Source of the DNA: Pseudoalteromonas shioyasakiensis
GTDB taxonomy: Bacteria > Pseudomonadota > Gammaproteobacteria > Enterobacterales > Alteromonadaceae
Length of the DNA stretch: 64,000 nt
Assembly (NCBI RefSeq): GCF_019134595.1
Contig: NZ_CP077770.1
Location: forward strand, 3,034,501-3,098,500
Direction: 5' to 3'
In this document: positions 35,801 through 43,201 of the stretch, piece after piece
How positions within the stretch are numbered: position 1 is the stretch's first letter
Layout: each line of letters begins with the position of its first letter
Notes under the pieces: generated by a model
Database searches by the model: none
The model's input: the letters and a program-made list of their open reading frames with translations, nothing else
Told to the model about the DNA's origin: nothing
Translations under genes and position numbers: made by a program

Positions 35801-37353
35801 TAAAATAACGGCGCTTCTGGATTTGACGACAACGCAGGTAAAAATCCGTAGGCTAAAAACGGCTCAAACTCATCAAACTTGCCACCTAGTCGGGTTACTT
35901 TTTGACTATCAATATTATAAACAAACATGCCGTAATCAGGGTGAACATAGTAAAGATCTCCCGATGGCATCAACAGTATGCCATGCACCCAATCGTTAAT
36001 TAAAACTTGGTTCTCGGGATTTGCGGCTTTGACTGGGGTGGCCTGCCCGGTTTTCGGATCAAAGCTTAAAATACCGCGATTAGTATGCAGCCATAACTTA
36101 TCTTTGTAGGGCATGATTTGGTAAATACTGAATTCAGTAGTAATCAGGTCAACCTGATAATCTTTTAAAAACACTTCACTTTCGTAGGTTTCTAAATCAA
36201 CCGCTGTTAAACCATTATGGGTGGCAAGCCAGAGCCGATTTTGAAACTCAGTGATACTCCAAATTGAATGATGCGATAGCCCATCACCTGTTAATGTGTT
36301 GGCTGTCACATTGATAAAATTGTAATTGTCGTATGACTGATAAAACGCACCATCATTTTTGGTTGCCAGCCACATTCCACCAGAGCGGTCTTTCACAATA
36401 TCAATAATACTGGTGTCAGCTAGTGTGTAACCACTTTCCTTTAAGCGCATATTCTTAACTAACTCGCCCGTTTCAAGGTTATATTCAAATAATCCTTTAT
36501 CAGTGCCAAGCGTAATAGAGTTAGCCTCAGGAATAATCTTCCAAATATTTAATTCACTGATCAGCGTTTTATTTTTAAAGGCGATGTCTGGGGTATCAAA
36601 CATTGCTTTTAAATTGCTAATATCAACCTGATAAAGGCCCCTAACGGCGCCCACTAGCAATGTTTGTTCATTGATAATAGCGAACGATTTCACATAATTT
36701 TGATAAATATGACTTGGCTCATTTTGGAGATGCTCAAGTTTGCGGACTTTTCCGGATGCCAGCTCATAGACATAAGCACCATTACTAGTGCCCATAAAAA
36801 TATAGCCTTGGTACGCGAAAAGCTCTCGAATAACGCTGCTTTTAACCCGCTCAGGTATTTCAAAAATAGAGGTAATTTTTTTCGTTTCTAAGTCTAATTT
36901 GGCAAAATCCCAACCTCGCCCTAGCCAAAGTGTTTTGTCATCAACAGCCACCATGCTAAACACCGACTCAATAAAAATTTGCTCTTCAGTAGTTGGTTTA
37001 GCAATAAACTGCTGATAAGTATCGGAAGTGGGATCATAGCGGAATAAACCCGCTTGTAGTGAAGCTATCCAGATATAGCCTTGTGGATCTTGGTAAATAC
37101 GGTCAATGATGGCATCTTCAAGCTCACCATTAGGACCTTTGATATGAACCACCTGATAACCATCGTAGCGATTGAGGCCACCTTCAGTCGATAACCACAA
37201 GTAGCCACTGTTATCGATAAGCATGGTGTTTACATAACTTTGCGATAAGCCTTCACTGGTTGACAAACGTTTTACCTGCGAAAAAGCTGAATGACTGAAC
37301 AAGCCACAGGTTAAAATAAAAAATAACGTTATACTGGAGAAGAACTTAGTCAT
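32848..37353 (-). CDS. membrane sensor with beta-propeller, PAS, GGDEF and EAL domains
   Basis: This 1501-residue protein is a c-di-GMP signalling enzyme with an unusually large periplasmic sensor. A signal peptide (1-25) precedes repeated two-component-regulator propeller blades (NSGYLWLSTEGGLNRYDG, QGYIWIASLQAGLFRYDP) and a Y_Y_Y domain ending near 785. A membrane segment (about 790-815) leads to two PAS regions, GGDEF (about 1075-1235) and EAL (about 1250-1495). The GGDEF signature reads DGDEF near 1151, with the inhibitory RxxD (RPQD) five residues before it. The EAL reads EVL, but the metal and catalytic residues SINLS, FEITES, DDFGTGYASL, LKIDKSF and AEGVEN are all present. It probably degrades c-di-GMP, with uncertain synthetic activity. 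It is the last gene after DUF3283 and GNAT genes. Confidence 0.93.
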   Translation of the reverse strand: MTKFFSSITLFFILTCGLFSHSAFSQVKRLSTSEGLSQSYVNTMLIDNSGYLWLSTEGGLNRYDGYQVVHIKGPNGELEDAIIDRIYQDPQGYIWIASLQAGLFRYDPTSDTYQQFIAKPTTEEQIFIESVFSMVAVDDKTLWLGRGWDFAKLDLETKKITSIFEIPERVKSSVIRELFAYQGYIFMGTSNGAYVYELASGKVRKLEHLQNEPSHIYQNYVKSFAIINEQTLLVGAVRGLYQVDISNLKAMFDTPDIAFKNKTLISELNIWKIIPEANSITLGTDKGLFEYNLETGELVKNMRLKESGYTLADTSIIDIVKDRSGGMWLATKNDGAFYQSYDNYNFINVTANTLTGDGLSHHSIWSITEFQNRLWLATHNGLTAVDLETYESEVFLKDYQVDLITTEFSIYQIMPYKDKLWLHTNRGILSFDPKTGQATPVKAANPENQVLINDWVHGILLMPSGDLYYVHPDYGMFVYNIDSQKVTRLGGKFDEFEPFLAYGFLPALSSNPEAPLFYNAGILYQVDPETYELSTIYKVPEQHENVAVNVMSYIIDNNNVLWLSLSNFGLIGLDASTYEHIYTIDLEKNKLGTLLYDMVLDEAGMIWMSSHKGLWRLNPNNLHFQQFTGSEGLFSTEFNSGAFTKLESGQIVYGTLKGFTYFYPMDNHYQQALIDHVNITNLDLMSRDLPAELKQPIDSVVLEHDDIGLEVAFSAMAFNYQERIIYEYQLGDGQKTYTRNNNRVLFPKLSAGKYHLKVWAKDPLTGELTPPAILNIEVKYPPWRAPHFIVLYVILIALFVAAWVFRRNRMQQILLAAHKESKESEARLKLALEGSHSGVWDWSSQSPIIYQPRLKNELGYETDSVNLDDYLAKIHPHDKQTFRLEWLEFLSTQKGYFNCTYRLRHADGNWRWYKDFGKVVEWQDSAPEKVAGTYTNMTRELVFEENARLFGAAFEQTRDWVFILDKNLRIRATNKSFQDAFDFPAEPRSSRSLTLGMPISTRIHYLRIMQKLESGEHFSAEDVVEVAGGEKRQVLIKISAVEGNNRQLDSYVIIVTDISAQKLAENELHLLANYDALTGLPNKTLFNDRVVHAIEQADYHQTKVALLNVNIKRFKHFNDSLGREESDELIKRVAKRLKQVLRPQDSVARFDGDEFVILAEDLKQLDELLLLCAKVMDCVDTHIELSQQAVKVNLSVGVAVYPDDAKDTKALLKASNVALYHAKSHVEGCYQFYKQEMNLQVQRTLHLESQLSKAYLEHEFCNFYQPIVSAETRQVSGLEVLLRWPSNDEYKPEDFANAAESSGLITKIMLQTLSRALIELRQWRTTHPDLYISINLSALDFESENLVEKIHQSISAIKVPASALVFEITESVMMHDSDKAQQSMEKLKALGCRIYMDDFGTGYASLTYLKRFPVDVLKIDKSFVNDIGIDKGDEAIINSTLTLAKSLGKECVAEGVENCTQLQFLLSLGCEYFQGYLFSKPVAGDEVKALLDTQWDDEFLG

Positions 37354-37368
37354 TGACGTTCCAAATTG

Positions 37369-37794
37369 CTAACTTGGCACTGTGTCACGCGTAAAGTGCA
37401 TCGCAACTACGTTTCGATGCGCATATACCTCAAACAACGATTGCAAAGAATTGGGTAATGTTAATGCATAGTTAAACCCATTTTGTAGATAAAAATCAAT
37501 CAGATTTTGGTACACGAAGGTAAAAACTGTCCCTTTTTGTGCGGCGGTTACAGTTGCAAGTAATTGTGAGGCGACCTTTTGACCCCGCCATATTTCATCA
37601 ACATAAAGGGTAGACAAAAATAACTGACCTGACTGGTCCTGAACCCGGCATGCTGCAATTATTTCTGTTTCTTTGTAAACAACCCATACTTGGTCAGCTT
37701 TGCTCGCTCGGCCGCGGGCATTGTGTTTATCATAAAATTTGTTTACTAACGGCGTTTTAATTGGCTCAAGTAAACAAAATCTAAACGCAGCCAT
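37369..37794 (-). CDS. GNAT family N-acetyltransferase
   Basis: This 141-residue protein has the GNAT fold order: VWVVYKETEIIAACRVQ (beta2-beta3), FLSTLYVDEIWRGQKVASQLL (beta4 and the acetyl-CoA pyrophosphate loop), and IDFYLQNGFNYAL (the motif near the C-terminus). The loop RGQKVA differs from the canonical R/QxxGxG/A by a Lys where Gly is usual, so activity is not certain. It lies two bases after a DUF3283-type gene and 15 bases before the large GGDEF-EAL gene on the same strand. The substrate cannot be told from sequence. Confidence 0.82.
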   Translation of the reverse strand: MAAFRFCLLEPIKTPLVNKFYDKHNARGRASKADQVWVVYKETEIIAACRVQDQSGQLFLSTLYVDEIWRGQKVASQLLATVTAAQKGTVFTFVYQNLIDFYLQNGFNYALTLPNSLQSLFEVYAHRNVVAMHFTRDTVPS

Positions 37795-37796
37795 GG

Positions 37797-37997
37797 TTAG
37801 CTCATTAACGAAAGGTAATGCTCAAACTGCTGTTTAAGAAAAGCCTGCTCAGACATAGGACGGTTGTTTATTGCAGTGTAAACGCCTTCGCGGGTGTTTT
37901 TACCGCGCTTTATTTGATAAGCCCAAAAAGACGCTTCGTAATCCAATTGAATTTGATATTTTTGCTCTCGTGGCAATTTACATAGATTGAAACTCAT
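37797..37997 (-). CDS. small DUF3283-like protein
   Basis: This 66-residue protein (MSFNLCKLPREQKYQIQLDYEAS at the start, then FWAYQIKRGKNTREGVYTAI) looks like the DUF3283 family of small proteins from Vibrio and Pseudoalteromonas; the family name is from memory of the pattern. It has no signal peptide or motif. It is the first gene of a minus-strand group with the GNAT and the c-di-GMP enzyme, the GNAT start being only two bases beyond its stop. Function unknown. Confidence 0.7.
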   Translation of the reverse strand: MSFNLCKLPREQKYQIQLDYEASFWAYQIKRGKNTREGVYTAINNRPMSEQAFLKQQFEHYLSLMS

Positions 37998-38150
37998 ACT
38001 TTCTCAGCAATAAATTTTTGATTTAGCTAGTATAACAAAATTAACAGGCTTTAATCCCTTTTATTAGCTTAAAAAGCCCGTGGATAAGCTTGATTTTGGA
38101 GACACATATCAGTAAATTAACGTGCAATTTATGTACGCAAGGAACGCACG

Positions 38151-38852
38151 TTGTCGAAGTATCTGAGTCACGGATTTGCCTTATTTTTGCTGTTTTTTTG
38201 CTTATCATGTAGTGCCAGCACCAATTTACTGATCTTTAATCGCCCTGCCGATACGCCACAAGCTCGCTATGTTATTGATTTAATGAAAATGGCATACAAA
38301 GAAATCGGTTATGAAATACATATTATCGATTTCAATCATCAAAATGCGTTAGTTGCTGCTAACCAAGGTGTGCTCGATGGGCAGCTAGGCCGCATTGCTA
38401 ATGTTAAAGATGATTACCCAAATTTATTAAAAGTAGACTATCCGCTTTTTGATTTTAATCTAGTGCTGTTGAAAAACTGCCAAGAATGCCAATATGAAGA
38501 TCTTAAATCGTTAGCAATTCAGTCAAGCTACCCGGCAGCACAGAGTTATATCGAAAGTAATCCATTTGATGGTGATGTAATCAAAGTAAGAAATGTCACT
38601 GCGCAGCTTAACTTACTAACGCAAAAACGTGTTGAAGGAACAATATTACTAGACTTTTTATTGTCGACTAAGCATCCGGGGTTTGATCAAACAGCCTTTC
38701 ATAAACAGGTTTTAATGCCAATGCAGAGCTTTCATTTTGTGCATAAACGACATAAAGCGATAATTCCGCAACTGACTAAAGTACTTAAAAAGCTTGATGA
38801 AAACGGCACGGTGCAATTTTTAAAATCGAAATACAACCTCAGTAAATTTTAA
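38151..38852 (+). CDS. periplasmic solute-binding family 3-like protein
   Basis: This 233-residue protein begins at TTG 38151, chosen because the Shine-Dalgarno AAGGAA sits eight bases upstream and the signal peptide (LFLLFFCLSCSAS) follows at once; the nearby ATG at 38131 is out of frame. The mature part is a small bacterial solute-binding type 3 domain: YVIDLMKMAYKEIGYEI, GVLDGQLGRIANVKDDYPN, and a C-terminal HKAIIPQLTKVLKKLDENGTVQ. A cysteine pair CQEC is present. There is no transporter next to it. Such orphan domains often sense rather than transport; that is inference. It overlaps the DUF1289 gene tail by four bases. Confidence 0.8.
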   Translation: MSKYLSHGFALFLLFFCLSCSASTNLLIFNRPADTPQARYVIDLMKMAYKEIGYEIHIIDFNHQNALVAANQGVLDGQLGRIANVKDDYPNLLKVDYPLFDFNLVLLKNCQECQYEDLKSLAIQSSYPAAQSYIESNPFDGDVIKVRNVTAQLNLLTQKRVEGTILLDFLLSTKHPGFDQTAFHKQVLMPMQSFHFVHKRHKAIIPQLTKVLKKLDENGTVQFLKSKYNLSKF

Positions 38853-39097
38853 AAATCAAAACCGCCTTGCTCAGGATTTGTTTGTTGCTGCTCTGCCTGC
38901 TGTTTTTTCTGAAGGAAACGTTTATAGCGCTGTTGGCACAAGCTAATTACTTTACGTTTTTCTGCATTGGTAAACTTATTCCAATAAAAGCGCTCATCGC
39001 GACTACGGTAGCAACCTTTACAATAGCCTCGGTTATTAACTTGGCATATCCCTTTGCAAGGGCTTGGAATTTCAAATATTTCAATTTGTTGCATCAC
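38849..39097 (-). CDS. DUF1289 family small cysteine-rich protein
   Basis: This 82-residue protein contains the DUF1289 signature SPCKGICQVNNRGYCKGCYRSR, four cysteines likely to bind a metal, then ERFYWNKFTNAEKRKVISLC with the conserved W. The family is widespread in proteobacteria, and its biochemical role is not known to me. The tail is rich in K and Q. Its stop overlaps that of the convergent gene by four bases. Confidence 0.88.
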   Translation of the reverse strand: MMQQIEIFEIPSPCKGICQVNNRGYCKGCYRSRDERFYWNKFTNAEKRKVISLCQQRYKRFLQKKQQAEQQQTNPEQGGFDF

Positions 39098-39147
39098 AAA
39101 TGCCAGTTAATAAACAATACTAAAAGTATAGCCTGAAAATTAACCAT

Positions 39148-39174
39148 AAAAAAAGCCACTTTAAAAAGTGGCTT
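39148..39174 (-). terminator. intrinsic terminator after the acyltransferase gene
   Basis: On the minus strand AAGCCACTTT and AAAGTGGCTT pair around a very short loop, effectively an 8-bp stem with a 6-base loop, followed by seven T. It lies 20 bases after the acyltransferase stop. Confidence 0.88.
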
Positions 39175-39193
39175 CTTAAACTAACTGTATCGC

Positions 39194-40324
39194 TTACTCA
39201 GACTCGCTTGTGGCAAGTTCTGCTTTACGATGAAAAGGCTTAGCATACATGGCTAAGACCAAAGGTTTTAGCTCCTCTGGCACTTTTGCTAGTCGCTCGT
39301 TAAAGGCAGCTGCATCTTTTTCGTCAATCACAGCTTGCGTACAACCACCCGCTATATAGTTACCTGGGTGCAAGAAAAACGAATCAACAATTTGCTGATC
39401 AATGGTTTTTGCCAGCTCTTCAGGTGATTCGCAGCCCGACTCAATTGGCTCACCAAACGCTAAATGTACATGTCCTTTGGCTGTGCTAAAACCTTCAACA
39501 ATACTAGCAATGTCTTCACCTTGCTGTTTCACATACTGACCATGTTGCTGTTTGTGATAAAGCTCTTTCGCTTTAGCAATCGCGCATGGCTCGTATTGAT
39601 AAGAGATAGACACAGGCACAATTTTTAATTCGCGTACGTACTCAGCAAATTCTTTTTTCTGCTTACGACCTTGTAACTGCAACATTTTAAGTAGAGCAGG
39701 ATCTGTTTGGTCAAAACCGTCTTTTGCTCGGCCTTCTTTTTGCGCTATCCAAATTGAGTGGCCTTCAGCAAGTGAGTCATAGATATAAGCAGACAACTGC
39801 GACAGCGCTTTTAACATCTCTTTCGGTGCTTTCGCTGAGCGCTTTACAATAAAGCTTTTGTTTAAACGCATTAACTCAGTGATATACGGAATTTGCAGTA
39901 AGTTATCACCAATGGCGATGCGAACTGTCGGCATGTTGTGCTTGAACAAGCCCCAATTCACCAGCGCTGGATCAAGCACGATATCGCGGTGATTCGAAAT
40001 AAATAAGTAGGCTTGTTTTGGGTCTAGTTTATCGATGCCAGAAAACGTTACTTCTGAGGTGGTACGGGTGATTAGCTTATTTAAATAATCAGCCACTTCA
40101 TGTTGAACTTGCTCAACCGATGCGGTGCTGCCCCACTTTTTACGCAGCTGGCTGCGCACTAATGGGCGAGTAATAAATGGGAAGTTCGATAAAAAGCGCG
40201 GTAGGTTATACTTAGCGATTACATCTACAAAGGCATTATCAGCAATCAAACGCGCTACTGAATCAGCTACTTCATCATCATTGTAAGGTCTTATGTCGGC
40301 GTATTTATCCACACTCTCACTCAT
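39194..40324 (-). CDS. 1-acylglycerol-3-phosphate acyltransferase family protein
   Basis: This 376-residue protein belongs to the PlsC-type acyltransferase superfamily. The HX4D catalytic motif is SNHRDIVLDPALVNW near residue 110, followed by a substrate-binding EGRAKDG (the EGR motif), typical for phosphate-binding. It is longer than PlsC and lacks obvious membrane helices beyond weak ones, so it may act on another acyl acceptor. The C-terminal part (GGCTQAVIDEKDAAAFNERL) has no recognised domain. It is monocistronic, flanked by terminators on both sides. Confidence 0.82.
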   Translation of the reverse strand: MSESVDKYADIRPYNDDEVADSVARLIADNAFVDVIAKYNLPRFLSNFPFITRPLVRSQLRKKWGSTASVEQVQHEVADYLNKLITRTTSEVTFSGIDKLDPKQAYLFISNHRDIVLDPALVNWGLFKHNMPTVRIAIGDNLLQIPYITELMRLNKSFIVKRSAKAPKEMLKALSQLSAYIYDSLAEGHSIWIAQKEGRAKDGFDQTDPALLKMLQLQGRKQKKEFAEYVRELKIVPVSISYQYEPCAIAKAKELYHKQQHGQYVKQQGEDIASIVEGFSTAKGHVHLAFGEPIESGCESPEELAKTIDQQIVDSFFLHPGNYIAGGCTQAVIDEKDAAAFNERLAKVPEELKPLVLAMYAKPFHRKAELATSESE

Positions 40325-40341
40325 TAAAAACTACTTAAGTT

Positions 40342-40368
40342 AAAAAACGGCACGCAGAGCGTGCCGTT
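40342..40368 (-). terminator. intrinsic terminator after the MerR-permease operon
   Basis: AACGGCACGC-AGA-GCGTGCCGTT is a perfect 10-bp stem with a 3-base loop. On the minus strand it runs into six T. It lies about 110 bases past the permease stop. Confidence 0.9.
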
Positions 40369-40479
40369 AAAAATAATTGGCGGATTATAACTCAGACAAT
40401 TTTAAATGCGAACCGAGACGCGATAGTTAACCAAATTAAATGCCAATTAATGTAGAAAATATATATCTATAACAAATAA

Positions 40480-41754
40480 TTAAGCAATGCTCTTACCAGT
40501 TTGCGACGACTTTTTTAATACCATTTTTAGCAGTAATCTAAGCATTAAAATTGCCAACACAATACCTGCTGTAAGGCTTAACCAATGAGGTAGAACTTCG
40601 TGTTCTTCGCCCATCATCGGCGCCACCACAAAACCATATTGCGCCACTAAATAATCGGTTAAAAAGCCAAATGCTAGCGCCGTGCCAATCACCCCTATTA
40701 AGTAAGCAAATACCGCACGCCTGCCAAGCTCTTTTCCAACCACACCAAGCGTTGCAATATTGGTTGCCGGTCCAGCTAACATAAACACTAGCACTGCCCC
40801 CGGAGACACACCGCTGAGTAATAAGCCTGCCGCTATGGGTGTCGATGCAGTCGCACAGATATACATAGGAATACTGATTAAAATAACCACCAGCATCGCA
40901 ATGATGCCATTACCCCACTGGCTTAAATAAGATTCTGGTACATAAGTTTGTACTAGAGCAGCAAAGAATAAGCCGATCATTAGCCAAATCATGGTGTCTT
41001 CAAGCAGCTTGTTACAACTAAAGCTCACCGCGCGTTTGAATTTGCTAAAACGACTTTCAACGGCTTTAGTTGATTGCTCAGCGCTACAACAGCTTTTCTG
41101 CGAAGGTGCAGCTTTTTCTGTTGAGCAACTGTGTTGCTGCTCCTGTGTAGGTTGCGATTCCTTACTACTACAACAACTTGTTGTTTCAACAGGCTCTTTA
41201 AGAGTTTGCTTACTACAACAGCTTTTTGCGAGCTTAGCAGGTGTCTTTTTACTGCAACAGCTTGATGTGGTCACAGGCTCTGGCTGTTTACTGCTACAAC
41301 AAGAGTCTGTTTTGGTGCTTTCTTTATCTGATTGTGTACTTTGCGGTTGATGAAGTTCACTGTCTTTGCCCACTAAGACACCGGCCACAATGGCACTGCA
41401 CACGGCTGCAATAGGGCGTATTACCGCCATAAATGGGCCAAGTAACACATAAGATACCGAAACCGAATCGACCCCTGTTTCAGGGGTTGAAACTAAAAAT
41501 GCCGTGGTGGCACTTTTTGACGCCCCCGCCCTTCTTAAACCAATGGCCGCAGGGATCACACCACATGAACACAAGGGCATTGGAGCCCCAATAAAGGCTG
41601 CTTTAACTGTGGTCCATAAACCTTCTTTGCCTAAATGCCGGTTAAGAAAGTTAGCAGGCAAATACACATTGAGAAGACCCGCTATGAATAAGCCAAGCAT
41701 TAACCAAGGCGCTGAGAGTAAAAACAGATGCCAAAAATTATTGAGTAAGTCCAT
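40480..41754 (-). CDS. SO_0444-type Cu/Zn efflux permease with cysteine-repeat linker
   Basis: This 424-residue permease resembles the SO_0444 Cu/Zn efflux family (YraQ-like UPF0718 superfamily). The N-terminal half has APMPLCSCGVIPAAIGLRRAG with a likely metal-binding CxC, and the C-terminal half has the matching CATASTPIAAGLLLSG. Between the halves (about residues 148-232) lie six short repeats of consensus SCCS followed by charged residues, five with CC and one with a single C, 11 cysteines in all. This linker is probably cytoplasmic and may bind metal for delivery to the pore. Its start overlaps merR by 17 bases and has the Shine-Dalgarno GGAGGATAT. Confidence 0.88.
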   Translation of the reverse strand: MDLLNNFWHLFLLSAPWLMLGLFIAGLLNVYLPANFLNRHLGKEGLWTTVKAAFIGAPMPLCSCGVIPAAIGLRRAGASKSATTAFLVSTPETGVDSVSVSYVLLGPFMAVIRPIAAVCSAIVAGVLVGKDSELHQPQSTQSDKESTKTDSCCSSKQPEPVTTSSCCSKKTPAKLAKSCCSKQTLKEPVETTSCCSSKESQPTQEQQHSCSTEKAAPSQKSCCSAEQSTKAVESRFSKFKRAVSFSCNKLLEDTMIWLMIGLFFAALVQTYVPESYLSQWGNGIIAMLVVILISIPMYICATASTPIAAGLLLSGVSPGAVLVFMLAGPATNIATLGVVGKELGRRAVFAYLIGVIGTALAFGFLTDYLVAQYGFVVAPMMGEEHEVLPHWLSLTAGIVLAILMLRLLLKMVLKKSSQTGKSIA

Positions 41755-42151
41755 CGATATCCTCCAGCGTCGTTAGTATTGAGCAATTTTCAGCAGGTTC
41801 TTCACCGCCACAACATTTATCTGCCAATAATGAAAGTGAGTCATAAAAGCGAGTTAGCTCTGCAATTCGTTGTGCAACGAGATCGCGTTTTTGTAACGTC
41901 ATTTCTTTAACTTCATGACAAGAATGCTGATCTTTATGAAACTTAATTTGCAGCAACTCTTTGATCTCAGCCAGACTAAAGCCAACATTCTTTGCTCTGA
42001 GAATAAACGCCATTTGTTTATAGTCATTCTCAGAATAAAAACGATATCCCACGTCTGAACGCGAACTAGGCGTTAACAAACCATGCTTTTCGTAGTACCG
42101 TAGCGTATCTGTTGAGACACCCAACTGACGGGCAAACTCACCTATTTTCAT
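41738..42151 (-). CDS. MerR family metal-responsive regulator (ZntR-like)
   Basis: This 137-residue MerR protein begins MKIGEFARQLGVSTDTLRYYEKHGLL, the winged-helix DNA-binding domain. I choose ATG 42151 because GGAG lies nine bases upstream; METV four codons earlier is possible, and a much longer frame reaching 42286 has no support. The dimerisation helix is followed by the C-terminal metal loop CCGGEEPAENCSIL, very like ZntR CCGTAHSSVYCSIL, with an additional Cys in HSCHEV at the ZntR Cys79 position. It suggests zinc, cadmium or lead sensing; the His of ZntR is not conserved, so the metal is uncertain. It overlaps the permease. Confidence 0.9.
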   Translation of the reverse strand: MKIGEFARQLGVSTDTLRYYEKHGLLTPSSRSDVGYRFYSENDYKQMAFILRAKNVGFSLAEIKELLQIKFHKDQHSCHEVKEMTLQKRDLVAQRIAELTRFYDSLSLLADKCCGGEEPAENCSILTTLEDIDGLTQ

Positions 42152-42188
42152 CACCGTCTCCATTGTGAAGCGTTTAATTATTATGCTC

Positions 42189-42220
42189 ACTATAAACCTT
42201 GGAGTACACCCCAAGGTCAA
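42189..42220 (-). promoter_or_regulatory. MerR-type promoter and operator dyad
   Basis: On the minus strand a -35 TTGACC (42215-42220) and -10 TATAGT (42189-42194) are separated by 20 bp, the overlong spacer typical of MerR-activated promoters. Within it lies the dyad ACCTTGG-8 bp-CCAAGGT (42196-42217). The transcript would begin about 30 bases before the merR start, so the regulator probably controls its own operon with the permease. Confidence 0.88.
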
Positions 42221-42245
42221 GCAATAAATTAAAAAAGGAAAGCAC

Positions 42246-43190
42246 ATGAATATTACTGTCCTTGATGCAGCGACATTAGCCAACACTTCGTTAGATGCCC
42301 TAGCGCAATTAGGTAAATTAACCTGTTACGACTTAACCGCCCAAGAACAGGTTGTTGAGCGCTGCGAAGATGCCGATGTCGTTATCAGTAATAAAGTGGT
42401 GATTGATCAGCACGCCATGAGCAAATTAACTAATTTAAAATTAATATGTGTTGCAGCGACGGGTACTAACAACATTGATTTAGATGCAGCCAAAGAACAT
42501 AACATCGCTGTGACCAATGTCGCATGCTATTCAACACCGAGTGTGGTGCAGCATACCTTTACTCTCATCACTAATTTATTGGGCAATACTCACAGATACA
42601 TTAATGATTGCCAGCAAGGCTTATGGCAGCAAAGCCCTATGTTTTGCCGATTAGATTACAGCTTTAATGAAATTGCCGGCAAAACACTGGCTATTGTTGG
42701 CTATGGCTCACTGGGTAAAGCCGTTGCCGATGTAGCACGCGCCTTTGGTGCCAATGTCATCATTAGTGAACGAAAAGGCCAAACGCCTCGTGAAGGTCGT
42801 GTTAGTTTCAATGATGCCCTAACCACGGCCGATATTATTAGTGTTCACTGCCCGCTTACTGATGAAACACGCAACCAAATCGCCGCGGCAGAATTAAGCA
42901 TGATGAAACCGTCAGCTATCATCATTAATACTGCTCGTGGTGGGATCATCAATGAAGCCGATTTAGCTGATGCATTAGCTAATAATGTCATAGCCGGAGC
43001 TGGTGTTGATGTACTCAGTAAAGAACCCGCAGAGCACGAAAACCCGCTGGCACAATACAAAGGTGCAAACTTATTACTTACCCCACACATTGCATGGGCC
43101 AGCCAAGAGTCTATCGTGCGCTTAGTTAACGAAATTGCGTTAAATATCCAAGCATTTAATCAAGACGAAACTCGTAACAGGTTGGTCTAA
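42246..43190 (+). CDS. D-2-hydroxyacid dehydrogenase
   Basis: This 314-residue NAD(P)-dependent dehydrogenase resembles hydroxypyruvate/glyoxylate reductase and D-glycerate dehydrogenase. The catalytic domain has VAATGTNNIDLDAAKEHNI and VTNVACYSTPSVVQHTF; the Rossmann domain is LAIVGYGSLGKAVADVARAFG. Catalytic Arg is in NTARGGIINE, Glu in GVDVLSKEPAEHENPL and His in LTPHIAWAS, so it should be active. A strong Shine-Dalgarno (AAAGGAAAG) precedes the ATG. It is divergent from the merR operon, with its start 25 bases beyond the MerR -35. Substrate is not certain. Confidence 0.88.
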   Translation: MNITVLDAATLANTSLDALAQLGKLTCYDLTAQEQVVERCEDADVVISNKVVIDQHAMSKLTNLKLICVAATGTNNIDLDAAKEHNIAVTNVACYSTPSVVQHTFTLITNLLGNTHRYINDCQQGLWQQSPMFCRLDYSFNEIAGKTLAIVGYGSLGKAVADVARAFGANVIISERKGQTPREGRVSFNDALTTADIISVHCPLTDETRNQIAAAELSMMKPSAIIINTARGGIINEADLADALANNVIAGAGVDVLSKEPAEHENPLAQYKGANLLLTPHIAWASQESIVRLVNEIALNIQAFNQDETRNRLV

Positions 43191-43201
43191 ATAGCAATTT
43201 A

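Noticed and set aside
40991..41350. A 119-codon plus-strand open frame rich in LLQQL repeats
   Set aside because: It is antisense to the cysteine-repeat linker of the permease; the repeats merely mirror the repeated SCCS codons. No ribosome site or recognisable domain.
42152..42286. An N-terminal extension of the MerR regulator
   Set aside because: It would pass through the MerR promoter and operator and overlap the divergent gene start; the ATG at 42151 has a proper Shine-Dalgarno and the normal family N-terminus.
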